From: Gemmatimonadaceae bacterium
GTDB lineage: Bacteria; Gemmatimonadota; Gemmatimonadetes; Gemmatimonadales; Gemmatimonadaceae
NCBI GenBank assembly: GCA_016742275.1
Contig: JACVCD010000009.1
Span: 124,001-188,000, forward strand
Direction of reading: 5' to 3'
Length of the DNA: 64,000 nucleotides
Position numbers and translations under genes: made by a program. The number at the start of each line of letters is the position of its first letter. The stretch's first letter is position 1. The notes beneath the pieces were generated by a model, which did no database searches, was not told where the DNA came from, and saw nothing but the letters and a program-made list of their open reading frames with translations. Positions 41,948-49,944 of this stretch are shown in pieces.

Positions 41948-43306
41948 ATGGCCTCTTCCCCCAACTCCTCCGCACCATCAGAGCTGCCACGGCAGCTCGG
42001 CCTGTGGAGCGCCATTGCGGTGCTCGTGGGCACGACGATCGGTTCCGGCATTTTCCGATCACCAGCCGGTATTGCCGACAAGCTCCCCGGCCCGCTGCCA
42101 CTGATGGCGGTGTGGGCGGTGGGTGGTCTCTTTGCCCTTTGTGGCGCCCTCACGCTGGCCGAACTGGCCGGTGCGATGCCGCGGACGGGCGGCTATTTCG
42201 TCTACATCCGCGAGGCCTGGGGACGACTGCCGGCCTTCCTCTATGGGTGGGCGGAGTTCACGCTCATTCGCGCGGCGGCCCTTGGCGGTATTTCGCTGAC
42301 CTTTGCGCAATACTTCCTCCGGGCATTGGGCTTTGATCCCTCGATCGCGCCCTATGATGCGTATGCCCACTATGTGGCGGCCGGCGCGCTCACGCTCATG
42401 GCCACCATCAATGTGCTGGGGCTCAAGTGGGGCTCGCTGGTGCAGAACATCACCACCGTCGCCAAGTATGGCGGTCTGGTGATCATCATCCTGCTGGCGT
42501 TTGCCCTGGGGCTACCGCAAACGGGCGGCAATTTCACGCCGGCTGCGCCGCCAGGATCGTTCTCCGTGTCGGCCTTCGGTCTCGCCCTCGTGAGCGTGCT
42601 GTGGGCCTTCGACGGCTGGGGCGATCTGGCCAAGGTGTCCGGTGAAGTTGCCGATCCGCGTCGCACGCTCCCGCGCGCCATCGTGATTGGCACGCTCGCG
42701 ATCATCGCCATCTATATGCTGGCCAATCTGGCGTACCTGTCGGTGCTCACAGTCGACGAAATGCGTCGTGCGCCGCTGGTTGCGGCCGATGTCGCCCAGC
42801 GCCTGATCGGACCGATCGGCGTCACGCTGGTGTCGCTTACGGTGCTCATCTCGACCTTCGGGTCCGTGAACGGATCGCTGCTGACCGGACCGCGCATCTT
42901 CTTTGCCATGGCCGACGACGGTCTGTTCTTCAAGCAGGTGGCGTCGGTGCACCCCAAGTTCAAGACCCCGCACGTGGCGATCATCATGTCGGGAGCACTT
43001 GGCGTGGCCTTCGTGCTGTTGCGCTCCTTCGAGCAACTGGCCGACATCTTTGTCACGGCATCACTCGTGTTCTACGTGATGAGCATCGGGGCCATCTTCA
43101 AGCTGCGTCAGCGTCCGGATTGGAACCCCCCGGTACGCACGCCGTTCTATCCGCTGGTGCCGGCTCTTTTCTGTCTGGCCGTGCTGTTCCTATTGGGCAA
43201 TGCGCTCATGGACGAGGCGCAGCGTATTCCGACACTTGGTGTGTTCGGCGTCATCCTGCTCGGCGTCCCCGTTTACTACATGACGGTAGGACGAGGCAAG
43301 GGCTGA
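41948..43306 (+). CDS. APC-family amino acid permease
   Basis: The 452-aa inner-membrane transporter has twelve or so hydrophobic helices. The APC helix 1 signature is LWSAIAVLVGTTIGSGIFRSPAGIA, with the unwound GSGIF stretch that binds the amino-acid backbone. Helix 6 contains SVLWAFDGWGDLAKVSGEVADPRRTLPRA, typical of the LAT/SteT-type branch. The substrate is not set by these motifs. The ATG at 41948 fits the hydrophobic profile better than the earlier in-frame start at 41912. Its closest downstream neighbour is the TonB-type receptor gene, with a promoter between them. Confidence 0.9.
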   Translation: MASSPNSSAPSELPRQLGLWSAIAVLVGTTIGSGIFRSPAGIADKLPGPLPLMAVWAVGGLFALCGALTLAELAGAMPRTGGYFVYIREAWGRLPAFLYGWAEFTLIRAAALGGISLTFAQYFLRALGFDPSIAPYDAYAHYVAAGALTLMATINVLGLKWGSLVQNITTVAKYGGLVIIILLAFALGLPQTGGNFTPAAPPGSFSVSAFGLALVSVLWAFDGWGDLAKVSGEVADPRRTLPRAIVIGTLAIIAIYMLANLAYLSVLTVDEMRRAPLVAADVAQRLIGPIGVTLVSLTVLISTFGSVNGSLLTGPRIFFAMADDGLFFKQVASVHPKFKTPHVAIIMSGALGVAFVLLRSFEQLADIFVTASLVFYVMSIGAIFKLRQRPDWNPPVRTPFYPLVPALFCLAVLFLLGNALMDEAQRIPTLGVFGVILLGVPVYYMTVGRGKG

Positions 43307-43392
43307 GCCGCTAAATCGTGCTCATGTTTTTCGTCCCAAAGGGGCTCGCGGGACAAATCCGGGGCCCGTGACGTGGCGGTTACACGCATTTC

Positions 43393-43421
43393 TTGCCCGG
43401 GTTTCCCGGGCGATCTAGGTT
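43393..43421 (+). promoter_or_regulatory. TonB-type receptor promoter with palindromic spacer
   Basis: TTGCCC (43393-43398), a 17-nt spacer and TAGGTT (43416-43421). The spacer contains most of a perfect hairpin, GCCCGGG (43395-43401), TTT, CCCGGGC (43405-43411). This could be an operator, or the terminator of the upstream permease since TTTT follows at 43420. About 75 nt of leader would precede the ATG at 43503. Confidence 0.5.
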
Positions 43422-43502
43422 TTCCTCGACTCGTTCCAATTGTTCCATTTCGCAGCGGAACGGGCCATGCAGTCCCTCCCATACCTCTCAGCACATAGTC
43501 AT

Positions 43503-46500
43503 ATGCGCATTCAGCGCCTCCTTGGCCTCGTGTTGGGCGCGGCGATTCTCTTCGGAGCATCGTCGACCGCCCGAGCGCAGGGCCTCACGACCGGAGCTGT
43601 TTCCGGTCTGGTAACCGACGAGACTGCCAAGCCGCTCGAGGGCGTGCAGATCGAGTTGCGGAACGCCGCGACCGGCTACCGCCAGGGCATCATCACCCGC
43701 GCCAATGGGCGGTACAACGCTCAGGGGCTCGCGGTTGGCACGTACGTGGTTACGGCCCGCATGCTCGGTTTTGCTCAGCAGACCAGTGAGAACGTGGTCG
43801 TCAGTTTGGGTGGCAACACGGTCATCAACTTCCAGATGAAGCAGGCGGCGGCGCAGATCCAGGGTGTCACCACCACGGCTGATCGTTCGGGCGCCGAGTT
43901 CTCTCCGTCGCGCCAGGGTGTGGCGACGGTGGTTGCCGACACGATGCTGCGCCGCATGCCCACGCTGCAGCGCGACTACACCGATCTCGTGAAGCTCACT
44001 CCGCAGGTTGCCCGTCCGACGGACGGCGGCCCCTCAGCCGGCGGCGTGTACAATCGCTTCAACAACTTCACGGTGGACGGTGTGAATCAGAACGACCGCT
44101 TCAACCTTGGTTCGTCGGGCGGTCAGCCCGGTGGCGCCACGGGCGGTCGTATCATGTCGATCGACGCTGTGAAGGAATTCCAGGTGCTCATGAGCCCGAC
44201 CGACGTGCGCTACGGCAATTTCGCCGGCATGCTGGTCAACGCGGTGACGCGTTCGGGCACCAACACGTGGACGGGTGGCGCGACGTACTCGTTCCGTACG
44301 CCGGACATGGCGGCCGATACGGCGTTCATTCGTAACGCCGACTTCGACGTGAAGATGTACAGCTTCTCGCTCGGCGGCCCGATCATCAAGGACAAGCTCC
44401 ACTTCTTCGTGGCGCCGGAATTCCAGCAGCGCACCGACCCATCGACGGGTCCGGCTGCTTCGGGTAGCACCGTGGGTGACGTGTCGCTCGACTCGATCGC
44501 GCGTATTGCGCAAATCATGCAGGCGCGTGGTGTGGATGTGGGCAGCGCGGGCTTCTTCCGCCGCAGCAACCCGCTCACCAACCTGTTCGGCCGTCTCGAC
44601 TACCAGATCAACTCGGCCAACCGTCTGGCCTTCCGTCAGCTGTACAACACGGCGGAGCAGGATGAGTTCTCCCGTAACACGGGCGCGTTCAATACCAACA
44701 TCGCGCAGCAGAACTCGGGCATTCGTCTGACGTCGAACGCCTTCAGCCGCAAGAATACCAACATCTCGTCGGCGCTGCAGCTGTATACCAATACGGCGCG
44801 TGGCATGAACAACGAGTTGTCGATCGGCTTCAATACCATCGAAGACGAGCGCATCCTCCCGGTGAACACGCCGGAAATCGCAGTTGCCGTTACACCCGTC
44901 GGCGGCACATCGGCCAATCGCGCGGTGACGTTTGGTTCCGAGCGCTTCTCGCCGGGCAACTTGCTCAAGCAGCGCATCTTCGAAATCAGCGACAATCTCA
45001 CGATGCCGTTCGGTGCGCACACGGTCACGGCCGGCGCACGTTTTGAGCGCTCGTACACGTACAACTACTTCCTGTCGGGTGCCGCCAACGGCGCTTACAG
45101 CTTCAGCAACATTGCCGACCTCGCGGCCGGTCGCCCGTCGGGCTACCTGTTCTCGTACGCGAATGGTGGTGACATCGCGGCCGAGTTCAACGCGCAGCAG
45201 TCGAGCGTGTACCTGCAGGATCAGTGGAACTTCGCGCCAAACGTCACGCTGACCTACGGTCTGCGCGCCGACGTGCCGACGTTCGTCGATACGCCTAAGC
45301 TCAATCAGGACCTGCTCACGCGTTCGACGGCCGCTGGTCTCCCAATCCGTACGGACTGGAAGCCCAAGACGCAGGTGCTGTGGTCGCCGCGTGCCGGTTT
45401 CAACTGGAACGTGAACGGCGAGTCCAAGACACAGGTGCGTGGTAACGTCGGTATCTACACGGCGCCGGTGCCGCTCATCATGGTCGGCAACGCGTACTCC
45501 AACACCGGTCTCGGTGGTGTGAACGTGGCATGCACGGGCACAGCGGTTCCGGCCTTCGTGACCAACGTGGCCGAACTGCCGCGCTCGTGCGCTGGCCAGG
45601 CTGCGCCGACGCCGGGCGCTGCGGGCACGGTCGGTGTGAATGTGACCGACCCGAACTTCAAGATGCCGCAGAACTTCACTACGTCCTTCGGCTTCGATCA
45701 GCGCCTTCCCTACGATGTGACGTTCACGTTCGAAGGCCTCTATCGTCGCGCGGTGAACGGCGTGTTCGCGCAGGACCTGAACTACCGTGAGTTCGAAGGC
45801 GATCCGACGCGCACCAACAATGGTCGCGTGCAGTACGCCACGAACATCACCACGAATGCCACGGGCACGGTCACGGTGGACAACGCGGCTCGTCGCCGCG
45901 TGATCACCACGGGTACGAACAACGTGGCGTTCAGCGAAGGCGCGATCTACCTCACGAACCAGTCGAAGGACTACAGCTACTCGTTCTCGGGTCAGCTCAA
46001 GAAGCGCTTCACGCCGTCCTTCGAAGTCACGTCGGCCTACACGTACATGCAGGCCAAGGACGTGCAGTCGCTGACGTCCGACCGCGCCATCTCGAACTAC
46101 CGCAATGGTCGTCAGCATGCTGGGCTGATCTCGGACAAGAACGACGTGCAGACGTCGTACTTCCAGCGCCCGCATCGCCTGATCGCCTACGGCACGTATA
46201 CGATGCCGTGGAAGAAGTTTGCGACGGACCTGACCTTCTACTACGAAGGCATGTCGGGTACGCCGGTCACGTACACGATCAACAGCGACGTGAACGGCGA
46301 CGGCGTGATCGGCAACGATCCGATCTACGTCCCGCGCAATGCCAACGACGCGGCAGAAATCCGCATCGGTACGGGCTCGGGCAGCGCGTTCGCCGTGAAC
46401 AGCACGGCTGCCGCCGACTTCGAACGCTTCATCTCCACGCAGGAATGCCTCAACAGCCAGCGTGGCGAGATCATGGCGCGCAACAGCTGCACGTCGCCGT

Positions 46501-46826
46501 GGCAGAATCGCTTCGACCTGTCGCTCCGTCAGTCGCTGCCGCAGGTGCGCGGTCAGAGCCTCACGGTGCAGCTCGACGTGATCAACTTCGCGAATCTGAT
46601 CAACAAGAACTGGGGCCACATCGCGCTCCCGAACCTGTCGCCGAACTTCCCGCAGCAGAACATCCTCACGCTGCGTCAGCGTCCGACGGGTGTGGCGGTC
46701 ACGGATGAAAAGGCGAACGGCTACGAGTTCGATTCCCGTCTGCGCACCGGCAAGGCCATGCAGCCGAACCCGAACCAGACGCGTGACTTCTACCAGATCC
46801 AGCTGAGCCTGCGCTACTCGTTCTGA
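43503..46826 (+). CDS. TonB-dependent-receptor-like outer-membrane protein (Oar-type)
   Basis: The 1107-aa protein has a signal peptide (RIQRLLGLVLGAAILFGASSTARAQ), then a carboxypeptidase-regulatory-like beta-sandwich (GAVSGLVTDETAKPLEGVQIELRN to FQMKQAAAQIQ), a plug domain (RQGVATVVADTMLRRMPTLQRDYTDLVKLTPQV, VDGVNQNDRFN), and a long outer-membrane beta-barrel ending in QLSLRYSF with the terminal Phe of such barrels. The order is that of Oar and SusC-like receptors. The ligand is unknown. ATG 43503 gives the best signal peptide; ATG 43467 is possible. The amino-acid permease upstream hints at peptide or amino-acid uptake, which is inference only. Confidence 0.9.
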   Translation: MRIQRLLGLVLGAAILFGASSTARAQGLTTGAVSGLVTDETAKPLEGVQIELRNAATGYRQGIITRANGRYNAQGLAVGTYVVTARMLGFAQQTSENVVVSLGGNTVINFQMKQAAAQIQGVTTTADRSGAEFSPSRQGVATVVADTMLRRMPTLQRDYTDLVKLTPQVARPTDGGPSAGGVYNRFNNFTVDGVNQNDRFNLGSSGGQPGGATGGRIMSIDAVKEFQVLMSPTDVRYGNFAGMLVNAVTRSGTNTWTGGATYSFRTPDMAADTAFIRNADFDVKMYSFSLGGPIIKDKLHFFVAPEFQQRTDPSTGPAASGSTVGDVSLDSIARIAQIMQARGVDVGSAGFFRRSNPLTNLFGRLDYQINSANRLAFRQLYNTAEQDEFSRNTGAFNTNIAQQNSGIRLTSNAFSRKNTNISSALQLYTNTARGMNNELSIGFNTIEDERILPVNTPEIAVAVTPVGGTSANRAVTFGSERFSPGNLLKQRIFEISDNLTMPFGAHTVTAGARFERSYTYNYFLSGAANGAYSFSNIADLAAGRPSGYLFSYANGGDIAAEFNAQQSSVYLQDQWNFAPNVTLTYGLRADVPTFVDTPKLNQDLLTRSTAAGLPIRTDWKPKTQVLWSPRAGFNWNVNGESKTQVRGNVGIYTAPVPLIMVGNAYSNTGLGGVNVACTGTAVPAFVTNVAELPRSCAGQAAPTPGAAGTVGVNVTDPNFKMPQNFTTSFGFDQRLPYDVTFTFEGLYRRAVNGVFAQDLNYREFEGDPTRTNNGRVQYATNITTNATGTVTVDNAARRRVITTGTNNVAFSEGAIYLTNQSKDYSYSFSGQLKKRFTPSFEVTSAYTYMQAKDVQSLTSDRAISNYRNGRQHAGLISDKNDVQTSYFQRPHRLIAYGTYTMPWKKFATDLTFYYEGMSGTPVTYTINSDVNGDGVIGNDPIYVPRNANDAAEIRIGTGSGSAFAVNSTAAADFERFISTQECLNSQRGEIMARNSCTSPWQNRFDLSLRQSLPQVRGQSLTVQLDVINFANLINKNWGHIALPNLSPNFPQQNILTLRQRPTGVAVTDEKANGYEFDSRLRTGKAMQPNPNQTRDFYQIQLSLRYSF

Positions 46827-46849
46827 TTTCTCGCAGTCTGATGTCTCTC

Positions 46850-46889
46850 GAGTCCCGGATCTGTCCTCAGATCCGGGACTCTTGCTTTT
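46850..46889 (+). terminator. Intrinsic terminator of the TonB-type receptor gene
   Basis: A perfect 14-bp stem GAGTCCCGGATCTG / CAGATCCGGGACTC (46850-46863 and 46868-46881) with a TCCT loop is followed by TTGCTTTT. It lies 24 nt after the stop. Confidence 0.92.
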
Positions 46890-46949
46890 GAGAGACGAGA
46901 GATGGAGGGAGAGGGTGAGACGCTGAGATTTTCAGAGTGCGAGATGGAC

Positions 46950-47097
46950 ATAGACAATGCGAGGGTCAGCAACTCAGGAGGGTGAGAAAGCAGAAGCTCG
47001 GCGGATAGGACTGCGGTTGGTGTGCCCCAACAGCTGTTCCATCCGCCGAGCTTCTGACTGCTCACCATCCTGCGTTGCCGGCCCTCTCAATGTCTAT
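46950..47097. repeat. Large imperfect palindrome in a 347-bp gene-free gap
   Basis: The left arm 46950-47006 and the right arm 47041-47097 are inverted copies of 57 nt with no gaps and 9 mismatches by my count, including a perfect 16-bp core CAGAAGCTCGGCGGAT. The 34-nt centre can extend the pairing (GGTTGG / CCAAC). Weaker similarity continues outside both arms. No ORF is credible in 46827-47173; apart from the terminator this palindrome is its main content. Confidence 0.85.
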
Positions 47098-47173
47098 TCC
47101 CAGCTGATCCTCTCAGCATCTGACTCTCACATCTCTTCCTGTCATGAGGTCAGAGGGCGAGATCGTGCGACAA

Positions 47174-48061
47174 TCAGAAGATCTTGAGATTGATGAATTT
47201 TCGCGGGTTCTTCTTGAACTCGAGTACCAGCGAGTCCGCCCGAAGCAGCAGGGTATCGAGACGCGCGTACACCGCCGGATCATTCATGAACTTGCCCATC
47301 GTGCCGTTGCCGCTCGACACCTTGGTCACCAGGGAACTGACTTCCTGATTGGTCGTGCGCAGTTCACGCGTAAGCGCTTCGAGGCTGGCTGATGTTGCCT
47401 GCAGATTCCGTGTGGTGGAGTCCACGCGCGCCGAATCGACACTGGCCAGTGTGCGGCGCAGCTGATCCTGCGTACGCGAAAGCTCTGCCGACTGCGCGGC
47501 AACAACCTGACTCAGTTGTGCCACAAGCTTGGTCACGTCGGCCACGGTCTGCCGAACATCCTTAAGACCACCTTCGGCAACAAACTGCCCGCGCGTCTCC
47601 GTGGTGAGGGCCAGAATGTTGGCCGCGATGGAGTCGCCCTTGGTGAGCAGCTCGCCGGTTCCCGGCGTGCCTTCGCCCACTGGAATCGTGTCGCCGATTG
47701 GCAGATAACCCGTGCGCCCCTTTTCCGGGGTGAGGGCAATGAGCTGGTCACCGAAGATGCCGTTCGGCTCAACCGACGCCGTCGTGCCTTCGGGAATACG
47801 GTGCTCATTCTGCACCTGCAGCTTGACCGTGATGGTGCCGTCGGGAATGAGGCGAACTTCGTCGACGAAGCCCACCTGCACACCGGCGAGCAGCACAGGC
47901 TGCCCCTGCTTGAGCCCTGCGCCCCAGGGGAAGCGCGCATGCATGGCGTAACCCTTGGACAGGCCGCCGCGCGCAATCCAGATCGTGCCGCCGAGGCCAA
48001 CGAGAATGGCCGTCAGCAGCAGCAAACCCACCAGCAGTTCGTCGCGTCGCTTGGTTGTCAT
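47174..48061 (-). CDS. mlaD: MlaD-like MCE-domain lipid-transport protein
   Basis: The 295-aa protein has one N-terminal membrane helix (LLVGLLLLTAILVGLGGTIWI) and an MCE domain (YAMHARFPWGAGLKQGQPVLLAGVQVGFVDEVRL, TTASVEPNGIFGDQLIALTP). The C-terminal half is a long predicted coiled coil (QLSQVVAAQSAELSRTQDQLRRTLASVDSARVD). MCE proteins form rings or tubes that carry phospholipids across the periplasm. The gene is last in a four-gene lipid-transport operon, 21 nt after mlaE, and ends next to the large palindrome. The long helical tail is larger than in E. coli MlaD. Confidence 0.9.
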   Translation of the reverse strand: MTTKRRDELLVGLLLLTAILVGLGGTIWIARGGLSKGYAMHARFPWGAGLKQGQPVLLAGVQVGFVDEVRLIPDGTITVKLQVQNEHRIPEGTTASVEPNGIFGDQLIALTPEKGRTGYLPIGDTIPVGEGTPGTGELLTKGDSIAANILALTTETRGQFVAEGGLKDVRQTVADVTKLVAQLSQVVAAQSAELSRTQDQLRRTLASVDSARVDSTTRNLQATSASLEALTRELRTTNQEVSSLVTKVSSGNGTMGKFMNDPAVYARLDTLLLRADSLVLEFKKNPRKFINLKIF

Positions 48062-48082
48062 AGATCGATATGTCGACAGGCC

Positions 48083-48862
48083 TCAGGCCTGAATGAAAGG
48101 AGCAAGGACTGCTGCAACGATGGCATCGAGCACGAGGATCGATACCGAGGCAATGACCACGGCCTTGGCCGTGGACTTGCCTACGCCTTCAGCGCCGGCT
48201 TCGGTCACGTAGCCTTCGTAGCTCGACACAAACGCAATGGCTGCGCCGAAGCTGGTGGCCTTGATGAGCGAGTACACGACCTGAAACGGTGTGAACGCCA
48301 AACGCAGACCACCCATGAAGTCCGAAGTGCGTACGTCGGTGGCCAGGATCAGTGTCAGCCAGGCACTGAAGATGGCCGCCGCGTTGGCCAGCATGACCAG
48401 TGCCGGCACCATCACGATACCCGCGAGAAAGCGGGGCAGGGCCAGATAGGCGACGGGATCGAATGACAGCGTTTCGAGCGCGTCGATCTGTTCCGTTACA
48501 CGCATGGTGCCGATTTCTGCCGTCATGCGCGCACCCACGCGGCCCGTGAGCACGAGTGCGGTGAGCAGCGGACCGAGTTCGAGCACGATGGATTGCCGAG
48601 CAATCAGGCCAACCACAGAGAGCTGCACGCCAGGAAACAGCTGATAACGTGTCTGGAATGCCGTGACACCACCGAGAAAGGCAGCCACGATCACGGTGAG
48701 CGGTACCGACTCCACGCCGATGCGATGCATCTGCCGGATCATCTCCGGAAACCACGTACCCGGATCGCGGAATCCGCGCAGGATATCGCGTCCGAAATAC
48801 GCACGCGCCCCGAAGGCGCGTAGCAGTCCGCCAATTTGTCCTTCTGCCAACTGACGGATCAT
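48083..48862 (-). CDS. mlaE: MlaE-family ABC transporter permease
   Basis: The 259-aa permease has about five membrane helices and the MlaE signature around LELGPLLTALVLTGRVGARMTAEIGTMRVTEQIDALETL. An N-terminal FRDPGTWFPEMIRQMHRIGVESVPL segment matches the family. It forms the inner-membrane channel for MCE-mediated phospholipid transport. Its ATG overlaps the lptG stop (ATGA), so the two lipid systems are translationally linked. No MlaF ATPase gene is present in the cluster, so it must be supplied from elsewhere. Confidence 0.93.
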   Translation of the reverse strand: MIRQLAEGQIGGLLRAFGARAYFGRDILRGFRDPGTWFPEMIRQMHRIGVESVPLTVIVAAFLGGVTAFQTRYQLFPGVQLSVVGLIARQSIVLELGPLLTALVLTGRVGARMTAEIGTMRVTEQIDALETLSFDPVAYLALPRFLAGIVMVPALVMLANAAAIFSAWLTLILATDVRTSDFMGGLRLAFTPFQVVYSLIKATSFGAAIAFVSSYEGYVTEAGAEGVGKSTAKAVVIASVSILVLDAIVAAVLAPFIQA

Positions 48863-49944
48863 GTCCTGACGCGTGCGAGAAGAATGAGTGCAAACAGTCC
48901 GACGACCGCATTGGGAAGCCAGGCTGCCAGTTCGGGCTGGAGAAGGCCCTTGCCGCCAATGCCCTTGGTCAACTGAATCAGCACGAGGAAGATGACGGTG
49001 GTCGCAAGACTGACGGCAATGCCGTAAGCGGCACCACCTCGCTGGGAACTGGTAGCGAGGGGTGCACCAAAGAGCGCAATGATGAGACAGGTGACCGGAA
49101 TGGCCACCTTCAGCATGCGCTCCACCTTGAGCATGTTCACATCAGCACCGGAACGCTCGAGTGTGCCGATGAATCGGGTGAGTTCGGCAAATCGCATTTC
49201 GCTTGGCTCGCGCTCCGTGGAGCGCAGTTCAGCCGGCGTTTCCTTGAGATCGCGATCGACCAGCGAATCGAAACTGAACACCAGGTCAGTGCTGGGCGTG
49301 GGCAGCACATGCATATTGCCCGCCTGCAGCATCCATTGGCCGTTGGGCCGGTAGTGTGCCTTGCTGGACGCAATCAGCAAGCCCGGTTGCTTCTGGGAGC
49401 CGCGCTCCTCGAGCTCGATGTTGTCGACGTACTTGTCTTTCACATTGAGCGTATAGATGCGATAGACCCGTCCCGTTTCACTCGCAAACGCAAAGTTGTA
49501 GCGGTCGTCGTCGCGCGAATTGTTGGCGCCGGCCAGCAGTCGCAGTCGTTCGGCGTTGGCCGGTGGCGCCACTTCGCTGAAGACGAGATCGAGACCCATC
49601 GCCAGCGTCGCCATGACCATGATGGGCGCGATGAAACGATAGAAGCTGATCCCTGACGCCTTGGCCGCCGTGATCTCCGAATACCGTGTGAATGTGCCGA
49701 TGGAAAACACGGTCGCGAACAGCACGGCCGCCGGCAGAATCATGAACAGCGTATCGGGGATCCAGTAGAAGTAGCTGAGCGCCACGGCCTTCACGGTCAA
49801 CTTGCGCTCGGTGTATTTGCGCAGGTTGTCGACCAGATCGATCACGAACACCAGCACCGGAAATCCGAGGATGGTGACGCTGAAGATGCGGGTGAACTCC
49901 CCCGCGATGTAACGGTCGAGTGGCGTAATGAATCGCTTACTCAT
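48859..49944 (-). CDS. lptG: LptG/LptF family LPS-export permease
   Basis: The 361-aa protein has the YjgP/YjgQ layout: three N-terminal membrane helices starting ITPLDRYIAGEFTRIFSVTILGFPVLVFVIDLVDNL, a periplasmic beta-jellyroll (about residues 130-260), and three C-terminal helices (VAIPVTCLIIALFGAPLA). With its partner and the ATPase LptB it pulls lipopolysaccharide from the inner membrane. The ATG overlaps the stop of the previous permease gene. Whether it is LptF or LptG is a guess from size and position. Confidence 0.88.
   Translation of the reverse strand: MSKRFITPLDRYIAGEFTRIFSVTILGFPVLVFVIDLVDNLRKYTERKLTVKAVALSYFYWIPDTLFMILPAAVLFATVFSIGTFTRYSEITAAKASGISFYRFIAPIMVMATLAMGLDLVFSEVAPPANAERLRLLAGANNSRDDDRYNFAFASETGRVYRIYTLNVKDKYVDNIELEERGSQKQPGLLIASSKAHYRPNGQWMLQAGNMHVLPTPSTDLVFSFDSLVDRDLKETPAELRSTEREPSEMRFAELTRFIGTLERSGADVNMLKVERMLKVAIPVTCLIIALFGAPLATSSQRGGAAYGIAVSLATTVIFLVLIQLTKGIGGKGLLQPELAAWLPNAVVGLFALILLARVRT

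Noticed and set aside
44034-46619. An 861-codon open frame antisense to the TonB-type receptor gene
   Set aside because: It lies wholly opposite a clear outer-membrane receptor, is extremely Arg/His/Val-rich, and has no recognisable motifs. It is a by-product of GC-biased third codon positions.
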